From CAIQQQ01 sp037445025 (lineage in GTDB: Bacteria > Pseudomonadota > Alphaproteobacteria > Acetobacterales > Acetobacteraceae), in assembly GCA_037445025.1 (NCBI GenBank), contig JBBILI010000006.1, positions 1 to 64,000 on the forward strand: DNA of 64,000 nucleotides, written 5' to 3'. Numbering within the stretch: the stretch's first letter is position 1; each line of letters begins with the position of its first letter. The notes under the pieces were generated by a model, which had not been told where the DNA came from, searched no databases, and saw only the letters and a list, made by a program, of their open reading frames with translations. Shown here one piece after another: positions 58,152 through 64,000 of this stretch. The translations under genes and the position numbers were made by a program.

Positions 58152-59267
58152 TCAGGCGATCCGGGTCTCGGAGGAGGCGAGCCGGGCGAGCAGCACGAGG
58201 GCGGCGGCGTAGTAGTCGCGGGCGTCGCGCACCGAGGGCATCGTGCCGGTGGCAAGCGGCGTCGGGCCGGTGCAGCAGCGCGCCGCCAGCATGGCGACGG
58301 CGATCTGGCCGGCATTGGCGCCGTAATGCGCCGTCTCGCCGGTGTTGAGATCGACCCAGGCCGGCACCATCGGTCCGTGGCTGGACCAGAACTGCAGCAC
58401 GCTGTCACCGATGCCGCCGATATCCACGCCGGACCACGCGACATGCAGCGGCACGCGGATGGCGTCGTAGGAGAAGCGCGGCGGCCAGCCGGGGGCCGGG
58501 GCGAGGCCGAAATCGGTGCGGGAGATGAACAGCCAGTCCGGCGGCAGGTTCCAGCGGCCGAAGCGCGCCTCGGTGAGCAGCTTCACGCCGTCGCTCTTGA
58601 GCCGGGCCCAGACGGGCGAGGGCACCAGCTCGTCCAGCACGTCGAGTGCCGGGAAGACGTAGTAGGAGGGGTTGATCACGAGACCGTCGGGCTTGTCGAA
58701 GCCGAAGGCGGCCGGCAGCAGCACGGTGCGGGTGCCGATGCTGCGCACCAGCAGGCGCAGCACATCCCGCCCGATCGCCACGGCCGCGTTCAGATGCTCC
58801 ATGCGCCCCCAGCGGATCGCGGCCCGGGCGAGGGCGAGGGCGATCATCAGATCGCCGTCGGTGGCATTGTTGGTGTCGGTCACTCCCGCGACGGACCTCG
58901 GCGCCCCTGGGGCTGCGCCCGGCAGGAAGCGCCAGGCGTGCAGCGAGTCGGACCGACGGGTGAGGTTGCGTCGGGTCCAGCCCAGCAGCAGGTCGAAGGT
59001 CGGCTGGTCGTCATGGGCGACGGCGAGGAGCATGCCGTAGCCCTGGCCTTCGGAGTGCGAGCAGTTCTGATTGCCGGTGTCGACCACCCGGCCTTCGGGG
59101 GCGATGAAGCGCTCGCGAAACAGCAGCCAGTCCGCCCGGTCGGGATCCGTCATCGCAGGACCAAGGGGAGCGTGTGACGCGGCAGGGGAGGCCGCGAATG
59201 CCGCGTGACTGCCGAGGCTCGCGATCGAAAGAGCTGCTCCGCCAAGAACATCGCGTCGGGTCGTCAT
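58152..59267 (-). CDS. GH8 endoglucanase (BcsZ-like cellulase)
   Basis: A 371-residue secreted glycoside hydrolase family 8 enzyme. MTTRRDVLGGAALSIASLGS ends near AAFA, a signal peptide with a twin-arginine motif. The catalytic acid is in NCSHSEGQGYGMLLAVAHDD, and GVTDTNNATDGDLMIALALA carries the second acidic catalytic site; VINPSYYVFPALDVLDEL and FSYDAIRVPLHVAW are also GH8 features. BcsZ-type enzymes trim beta-1,4-glucan during cellulose secretion. No cellulose synthase gene is in this window. Its partner downstream makes c-di-GMP, the usual activator of cellulose synthesis. Confidence 0.9.
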   Translation of the reverse strand: MTTRRDVLGGAALSIASLGSHAAFAASPAASHAPLGPAMTDPDRADWLLFRERFIAPEGRVVDTGNQNCSHSEGQGYGMLLAVAHDDQPTFDLLLGWTRRNLTRRSDSLHAWRFLPGAAPGAPRSVAGVTDTNNATDGDLMIALALARAAIRWGRMEHLNAAVAIGRDVLRLLVRSIGTRTVLLPAAFGFDKPDGLVINPSYYVFPALDVLDELVPSPVWARLKSDGVKLLTEARFGRWNLPPDWLFISRTDFGLAPAPGWPPRFSYDAIRVPLHVAWSGVDIGGIGDSVLQFWSSHGPMVPAWVDLNTGETAHYGANAGQIAVAMLAARCCTGPTPLATGTMPSVRDARDYYAAALVLLARLASSETRIA

Positions 59268-59561
59268 CTGATCGCTCCCAGAACTGCCATGCTATGGACT
59301 TCTCGGTGCTTCAACCCGAAACAGGACTGAATTCGAAAACGGTCCGTTGCCGTGCACAATTACTAGGGCATCTTCCTATGTTATCACACTTTAGATAATT
59401 TGAATTATTATAGGTAAGATTTTAAATTATTACTTTATATTATTCGAAGCGTGGGTTTTGTTTATTCAAATGAAATTCTTTTGAAATGTCGCCTCTGCGT
59501 CAGGCAATGACGGATTTGTCGCGTTTCGTTGGCCGCGCGGGTGGTGCTTCCAACACAGAAA
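59268..59561. other. AT-rich intergenic region upstream of the cellulase
   Basis: About 300 bp without a gene. 59390-59490 is strongly AT-rich (runs such as TTTAAATTATTACTTTATA), in sharp contrast to the surroundings. It should hold the promoter of the cellulase-GGDEF pair. No palindromic element of the main family was found here. Confidence 0.5.
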
Positions 59562-59588
59562 ACCGCGCCCGACAGTGTCGGGCGCGGT
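59562..59588 (-). terminator. Rho-independent terminator of the repeat-protein gene
   Basis: ACCGCGCCCGACA and its complement TGTCGGGCGCGGT form a GC-rich hairpin, followed on the minus strand by TTTT. It lies about 30 nt after the stop of the gene ending at 59618. Confidence 0.85.
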
Positions 59589-59617
59589 CCATGCGACCAG
59601 CTGCGATCCGAAGCGGA

Positions 59618-60790
59618 TCAGCCGATGCGGAAATGATCCGGTGTGAGTGTTGCCACCGGCTGTGCGAAGGTCACCGTCGATCCGCTGCCGCCCACCACCA
59701 GCGTCGTGGTTGCACCGTGGCTCTGCAGGGCCGCCTCGACGCCCGCCACATCGGTGAAGCCGCCGGCACCGCCGACGAAGTCCACGACCCAGAGGCTGGC
59801 GCTGCCGAAGGTCAGCTGGGCACTCGGCGCGCGCGGCCCCACCAGCACCACCATGCCCTGCTGGGCGTCGGTCACGCTGTCCGGCGTGGATCCGCCGAGC
59901 GACACGGTGGCATGCGCGCCGCCGGTGACGGTGACGCTGCCGCCGTTCAGCGCGATCGTGTCCGACCCGGCGCCGGACTGGATGCTGTCGCTGCCGCCTG
60001 ATGCGGTGACCAGGTTGCCCCAGCCGGCGAGGCTGATCTGGTTGCTGCCGCCGCCGACCGTCACGCTGTCGCTGCCGGCGCCGGCCTGGATGGTGTTGCT
60101 GCCGCCGCCCACGCTGATCGCGTTGCCGTAGCCACCGGCCGCGATGAGGTTGCTGCCGTTGCCGGCCGAGACGGTGCTGCTGCCGTCGATGCCGGTGACG
60201 GTGCTGCTGCCGGAGCCGAGCCGCACCAGGTCGCTCCAGCCGGAGACCTGGATGACGTCGTTTCCATTGCCGGCGGTGATGGTGCTGCCGCCGCTGATGC
60301 CGCTCACGGTGTCGTTCCCGTTGCCCAGCACGATGAGGTTGCCCCAGCCGCCGAGATTGACGAGGTCGTTGCCGCCGCCGGCGAAGATGGTGCCGCTGCC
60401 GGAGCCCGCGGAGATCGTGTCGGCACCGTCGCCGAGGCTGACCAGATTGCTCCAGCCGGCGAGTTCGATGTTGTCGACGCCGTTGCCGAGCTGCACCGTG
60501 CTGTTGCCCTGCCCGCCGGACACGGTGACGTTCTCGTTGGCGCCGGCCCCCGGTGGCGTGCTGGTGGACCCTTCGACGACGTTGCTCCAGCCGCCCAGCG
60601 TCACCGCCTGGTCGACCGTGTCGGGGCCTGTTCCGACCACGACGACGGCCTGCCCCTGGCCGGCGTGCACCGTGACGTTGAGACCGTTGCCGAACACGGT
60701 GTTGCCCCAGCCGAATGCCTGCAGCAGGTCGCCGTTCTCCTGGGCACTCAGCGTCACGTTGCCGTAGGCGCCTCCGGTGACTGTCGCCAT
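59618..60790 (-). CDS. Glycine-rich secreted repeat protein, RTX-like beta-roll
   Basis: A 390-residue protein made mostly of 9-residue turns such as GNGNDTVSG and GGGNDLVNL, which resemble RTX calcium-binding nonapeptides (GGxGxDxux) but often lack the Asp. A GW(S/G)N or GYGN motif recurs at residues ~27, 67, 112, 148, 184, 220 and 256; the last four intervals are exactly 36 residues, so each unit is four nonapeptides. The C-terminal ~100 residues (LTFGSASLWVVDFVGGAGGF) are non-repetitive and may carry a type I secretion signal. No N-terminal signal peptide is visible. Likely a secreted or surface protein; calcium binding is an inference. It ends at a strong terminator. Confidence 0.75.
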   Translation of the reverse strand: MATVTGGAYGNVTLSAQENGDLLQAFGWGNTVFGNGLNVTVHAGQGQAVVVVGTGPDTVDQAVTLGGWSNVVEGSTSTPPGAGANENVTVSGGQGNSTVQLGNGVDNIELAGWSNLVSLGDGADTISAGSGSGTIFAGGGNDLVNLGGWGNLIVLGNGNDTVSGISGGSTITAGNGNDVIQVSGWSDLVRLGSGSSTVTGIDGSSTVSAGNGSNLIAAGGYGNAISVGGGSNTIQAGAGSDSVTVGGGSNQISLAGWGNLVTASGGSDSIQSGAGSDTIALNGGSVTVTGGAHATVSLGGSTPDSVTDAQQGMVVLVGPRAPSAQLTFGSASLWVVDFVGGAGGFTDVAGVEAALQSHGATTTLVVGGSGSTVTFAQPVATLTPDHFRIG

Positions 60791-61289
60791 ATCTGCCGCA
60801 CCTTTCCAGGTCGTCGCCCGGCGGAAACCGCCTGAATGGCCGTTTCACCTGTCGGGGCAGTTAACATCAGGTGACAATGACCTAGCTTTTCAGGCTTCGG
60901 CGGTCAAACGGGGACTGTGCCGGGCCGGCTTACCTCATCAATGACTTAACAAAAACTTACGCAGACCTGACAAAATTTGGCCTTAAACGCGGGTCAAAGA
61001 ACCGCAAAAACGACGTCTGTGCAGAAATTAACGGCATATGTACAGAAAAACGCCCGGTCCAGAGGGACCGGGCGCTGTGGTGACGTCACGAAAGCGTGCG
61101 GAACATCAGATGTTCCCCTGTCCGCTACATCACATCGGCGTGATCCAGGGCTGCGGCATCAGATGATACCGCTTCAGCCCGTTGGGAATGAGGATGCTTT
61201 GGCCCGGGCACGGCGCACGACGACAGCCGCATCCAGCCGTCGCCAGGATTCATATCCTCAGAGGTGGCACTGTCCAGTCGGCAGGGGCG
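60791..61289. other. Gene-poor region upstream of the repeat protein
   Basis: About 500 bp. The 250 bp next to the repeat-protein start is AT-richer (AACAAAAACTTACG, GACAAAATTTGG) and probably holds its promoter. A terminator-like hairpin is at 61051-61074. An open minus-strand frame, complement of 61130-61249, ends LIPNGLKRYHLMPQPWITPM with coding-like third positions, but it has no normal start codon, so it may be a remnant or a chance frame. Confidence 0.45.
61051..61074 (-). terminator. Rho-independent terminator-like hairpin
   Basis: CGCCCGGTCC, loop AGAG, GGACCGGGCG, followed on the minus strand by TTTTT. It would end transcripts of the small membrane-protein gene at 61290-61478 or of a short frame ending at 61130. 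Confidence 0.75.
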
Positions 61290-61478
61290 CTACTGCACCA
61301 GCTTGTCGCAATTATTCCGGTGCGCGAGCAGGCAGTCCTCCACCAGGCTGTTCGCGTGCATGCGTTTGCCGATCCAGACGCCGCCCACCAGGACGGCCAC
61401 GATGAACAGCAACGCCAGCAGGGCGCCGCGGCGGGAGGGCGGCTCCTGGCCGGGTCTGGGATCGTCGGGTTCGGACAT
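61290..61478 (-). CDS. Small single-pass membrane protein
   Basis: A 62-residue protein, MSEPDDPRPGQEPPSRRG, then one membrane segment (ALLALLFIVAVLVGGVWIG) and a short tail KRMHANSLVEDCLLAHRNNC. The tail looks conserved-like with two cysteines and would face the periplasm if the positive RR lies inside. The codon use matches the neighbours. It is divergent from the alpha/beta hydrolase gene with 51 nt between starts. Function unknown; the reading frame and membrane helix are the only support. Confidence 0.6.
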   Translation of the reverse strand: MSEPDDPRPGQEPPSRRGALLALLFIVAVLVGGVWIGKRMHANSLVEDCLLAHRNNCDKLVQ

Positions 61479-61529
61479 CGTCACGCGACCTTGGTTGACA
61501 GCACACCTTGCTCTGCATCACTTCAAGCG

Positions 61530-62384
61530 ATGCGCCGGATCGCTCTTGTTCTAATCGTGCTGACAGGGCTGTGCCAGCAGGCCCGTGCCGCTGATCGCGT
61601 GTTCACGACCAGCGACGGCGTGCGGCTGCATTATATCGACACCGCGCCGTCCGGGCCGCAGACGGCGACGCTGGTGTTCATCCCCGGCTGGACCATGCCG
61701 GCCTGGATCTTCACGCCGCAGATCGAGGCGTTCCGGCAGAGCTGCCGGGTGGTGGCGCTCGATCCGCGCGGCCAGGGCGACAGCGATGTGCCGGCCAGCG
61801 GCTACAACCAGGACCGGCGCGGCGAGGACATCGCCGAACTGCTCGCCCGTGTCGGCGGCGGCCGTGTGGTGCTGGTCGGCTGGTCGCTCGGCGTGCTCGA
61901 CACGCTGGCCTATGTGCACAGCCATGGCGATGCCGGCTTCGCGGGCCTGGTGCTGATCGACAACTCGGTGGGCGAGGATCCGCCGCCGCCGCCGCCGCGC
62001 CAGCCCTATCACAGGGCGCCGCGCCAGACCCATGCCGCCTTCATGGCCGAATTCGTGCGCAGCATGTTCCGCCGGCCGCAGCCGGCCGACTACCTCCAGC
62101 GCCTGACCGCGGCCGCCCTGCGCACGCCGGAATTCGCCGCCAACCGGCTGCTCGCCTATCCCGTGCCGCGTACTTACTGGAGAGAGGCGGTCTACGCGAC
62201 CGACAAGCCGATTCTGTATATCGTGCGCCCCAAGCTGGCGGGCCAGGCCGGCAATCTCGCCGCCCATCATCCTGGCGCCGACACGGTGGTGATCCCGGAT
62301 CTCGGCCACGCGCTGTTCGTCGATGATCCCGCGCGGTTCGACACGCTGCTGCAGCGCTTCCTCGCCAGCAGGATCGCGCGTTGA
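61530..62384 (+). CDS. Secreted alpha/beta hydrolase
   Basis: A 284-residue hydrolase. The signal peptide is MRRIALVLIVLTGLCQQARA, cut near AAD. The oxyanion region is VFIPGWTMPAWIFTPQIEAF, the nucleophile elbow VLVGWSLGVLDTLAYV has Ser, and the catalytic His is in VIPDLGHALFVDDPARFDT. A proline run (PPPPPPRQPYHRAP) marks the cap. Esterase or similar; substrate unknown. The ATG at 61530 is chosen because the longer frame reads through the promoter. It overlaps the next gene by 4 nt (TTGA). Confidence 0.88.
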   Translation: MRRIALVLIVLTGLCQQARAADRVFTTSDGVRLHYIDTAPSGPQTATLVFIPGWTMPAWIFTPQIEAFRQSCRVVALDPRGQGDSDVPASGYNQDRRGEDIAELLARVGGGRVVLVGWSLGVLDTLAYVHSHGDAGFAGLVLIDNSVGEDPPPPPPRQPYHRAPRQTHAAFMAEFVRSMFRRPQPADYLQRLTAAALRTPEFAANRLLAYPVPRTYWREAVYATDKPILYIVRPKLAGQAGNLAAHHPGADTVVIPDLGHALFVDDPARFDTLLQRFLASRIAR

Positions 62385-64000
62385 GACGCAAGGCTGCGAG
62401 CGGCACGGCAGGCTGGTCCGCCCTGGCGCCGCTGTTCCTGGTCTCGCTGGCCACGGTGGGCTTCGAGATCGCGCTGACGCGCTATTTCGCCGTCGCGAAA
62501 TGGTCGGAATACGGCTACTGGGTCATTTCGATCGTGCTGGCCGGCTTTGCTCTCTCCGGCGTGATGCTGGCGCTGGCCCGCGAGCGGATCGCGCGGCATG
62601 GCGATCAGCTTCTGGACGCGCTGCCGGCCTTGCTGGTGCTGGCGGCGGCGGTCGGGTTTCACTTTGTCACCAGCAATCCGTTCAACCCGCTGCAGCTGCA
62701 GAACCCGGCCACGTTCTGGCCGCAGCTCGGGCTGATAGGGCTGTATTACGCCGCCCTGCTGCCGTTCTTCTTCCTCGCCGGCGTGTATGTGAGCCTGTGC
62801 TTCATTCGCAACGACCGCGAGATCGGCCGCGTCTATGGGTTCGACCTCACCGGCGCCGGGGCCGGCTCGCTGGTCGCGATGCTGCTGATGGAGCATGTGC
62901 ATCCGTTCCAGCTGCTGCCGTGCCTGCTGGCGCCGCTGGCGGCGGCCAGCCTGTTTTCCGCCCGGCTGCGCCTGACCTTGCCGGCCGCCTTGCTGGCGCT
63001 GGTCGCGGCGGAGACGCTGCTGCTGACCGACACCAGCGCCCAGTTCAACGATTTCAAGGCGATCTACGCGCCGCTGCACGTGCCCGATGCGCGCGTGATC
63101 AACGAGACCACTTCGGCCCGCGGCCTCTATATGCTGCTCGACGACTTCACCGAGCGGGTGGACACCGATCTCTCCAACGACACCGCCATCCTTGGCCTGC
63201 CCGGACCGCCGGCGAGCTGGGGGCTGTATCGCGACGGCAACCGCATCGCCGCCCTGCCCAAGCCCGGCCCGATCGACGCGCGCTACGCCGGCGCCACCCT
63301 GGCCGCCCTGCCCTACCAGCTCAAACCGGGCGCGCGGGTGCTGCTGCTGGGCAGCTCCGGCGGGTTCCGCGGGGCGGAGGCCGCCCAGCTCGGCGCCGGC
63401 AGCGTCACCACCGTCGAGCCGGAGCCGCGGATCCGCGCCCTGCTGCGCACGCCGGCCCGCGGGGCCAGCCCGCTGGTCGCGGCACGGACCGGTGTGTTCG
63501 ACATCATCGACATCTCCGGCGACTTCCTCGACAGCGCCGAGGCCAACACATCCGCCTTCGCCGCCGAGGCGCTGGCCACCGATCTGCGCGCGGTGGGGCT
63601 GGACGGCCTCGTCTCCATTCCGGTCTCGATCCGCGAATTCCCGGCCTATGCCGCGCGCGTGCTGGCCACGGTGCGGCTGGCCCTGCTGCAGACCGGCGTG
63701 GACCATCCCGAGCATCACGTGCTGGTGTACCGCTCCGCCTGGAATGTGCGCATCCTGGTTTCGCCGGCGCCGTTCACGATGGCGCAGATCGAGGCCGCCA
63801 GGCGCTTCTGTGCCGATCGCAGCTTCGACCTGTCCTACTATCCCGGCGTGGAGCAGGCCGGCCCGCGCGAGATCTTCAACGACCTGCCGGCGGTGAACTT
63901 CGCCGCGGGGCAGGTGACCTCGGGCGACGCCGCGCATGACGCCATCGCCGACGAGGCGCCCGCCGTGCTGCGCGGCGAGGCCACCCCGTCTGGCCAGGCG
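62381..64000 (+). CDS. Polytopic membrane protein with spermidine-synthase-like domain, cut by the right edge
   Basis: At least 540 residues with no stop before the window end. The best start is TTG at 62381, overlapping the hydrolase stop. About seven membrane segments form the first ~220 residues (ALAPLFLVSLATVGFEIALT, YWVISIVLAGFALSGVMLAL, LGLIGLYYAALLPFFFLAGV). GRVYGFDLTGAGAGSLVAML is characteristic of MFS-like proteins fused to spermidine-synthase domains. A SAM-binding-like motif follows (ARVLLLGSSGGFRGAEAAQL, then VTTVEPEPRIRALL). The real activity of such fusions is mostly unknown. The frame gives the coding-type composition over its whole length. Confidence 0.82.
   Translation, partial: MRRKAASGTAGWSALAPLFLVSLATVGFEIALTRYFAVAKWSEYGYWVISIVLAGFALSGVMLALARERIARHGDQLLDALPALLVLAAAVGFHFVTSNPFNPLQLQNPATFWPQLGLIGLYYAALLPFFFLAGVYVSLCFIRNDREIGRVYGFDLTGAGAGSLVAMLLMEHVHPFQLLPCLLAPLAAASLFSARLRLTLPAALLALVAAETLLLTDTSAQFNDFKAIYAPLHVPDARVINETTSARGLYMLLDDFTERVDTDLSNDTAILGLPGPPASWGLYRDGNRIAALPKPGPIDARYAGATLAALPYQLKPGARVLLLGSSGGFRGAEAAQLGAGSVTTVEPEPRIRALLRTPARGASPLVAARTGVFDIIDISGDFLDSAEANTSAFAAEALATDLRAVGLDGLVSIPVSIREFPAYAARVLATVRLALLQTGVDHPEHHVLVYRSAWNVRILVSPAPFTMAQIEAARRFCADRSFDLSYYPGVEQAGPREIFNDLPAVNFAAGQVTSGDAAHDAIADEAPAVLRGEATPSGQA

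Noticed and set aside
61130..61249. Short minus-strand frame ending LIPNGLKRYHLMPQPWITPM
   Set aside because: Third positions look coding and a terminator-like hairpin follows, but there is no ATG, GTG or TTG at a sensible place and it is only 39 codons. Kept as a possible remnant only.
62267..63937. 556-codon minus-strand frame at the right end
   Set aside because: The plus strand here encodes membrane helices and a SAM-binding motif in one frame; the minus frame is Arg/Gln/Gly-rich and unlike any protein.

Overview
The window is GC-rich, tightly packed DNA from an alphaproteobacterium. It is most likely from the Acetobacteraceae/Rhodospirillales. This rests on the alphaproteobacterial gene order rpoZ-rsh-acpS-lepB-rnc-era...recO-parC, on a transposase start typical of that group, and on AT-rich intergenic palindromes. 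The assignment is an inference, because no rRNA or other marker gene is present.

Layout. (1) 1-8651 is a surface-glycan region. It holds the first codons of an IS630-type transposase, an FkbM-family methyltransferase broken by one in-frame stop, a double-palindrome element, a GT61 transferase with a TPR-like tail, a GT2 transferase, a 1209-residue protein (four ~198-residue repeats, then a GT4 domain) and a divergent NAD-dependent epimerase. (2) 8766-22720, all on the minus strand, is the core block: folK, rpoZ, rsh, acpS, two signal peptidases, rnc, era, a Nudix hydrolase, a thioesterase, two paralogous membrane proteins, recO, parC and an M20 deacylase. Most neighbours overlap by 4 nt. (3) 22901-26597 carries a NYN ribonuclease-like gene, a type-5 uracil-DNA glycosylase, a Phd/VapC toxin-antitoxin pair, an AAA ATPase and an aldose-epimerase-like gene. 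(4) 26780-36909 carries a hybrid histidine kinase with a LOV-like PAS lacking the photoactive cysteine, a TerB/J-domain protein, a fused 5-oxoprolinase and an AsmA protein. (5) 37020-54155 is a transport region with two peptide-type ABC clusters, an orphan molybdopterin oxidoreductase subunit between them, a beta-hydroxyacid dehydrogenase and a complete PotABCD-like importer. (6) 54368-64000 looks linked to signalling, biofilm and surface: a hybrid kinase whose catalytic core looks inactive, a GAF-GGDEF diguanylate cyclase, a GH8 cellulase, a secreted repeat protein with an exact 36-residue period, a 62-residue membrane protein, a secreted alpha/beta hydrolase and a membrane protein with a spermidine-synthase-like domain that runs off the right edge.

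The most striking non-coding structure is a family of at least seven AT-rich palindromic elements (up to about 125 bp, in both orientations). They sit directly against stop codons, sometimes supply the last codons of a gene, and resemble portable bidirectional terminators. Two lie inside ABC operons, just before permease genes. Two further inverted repeats are built from CGCCAAG heptamers. No tRNA, rRNA or CRISPR array was seen.
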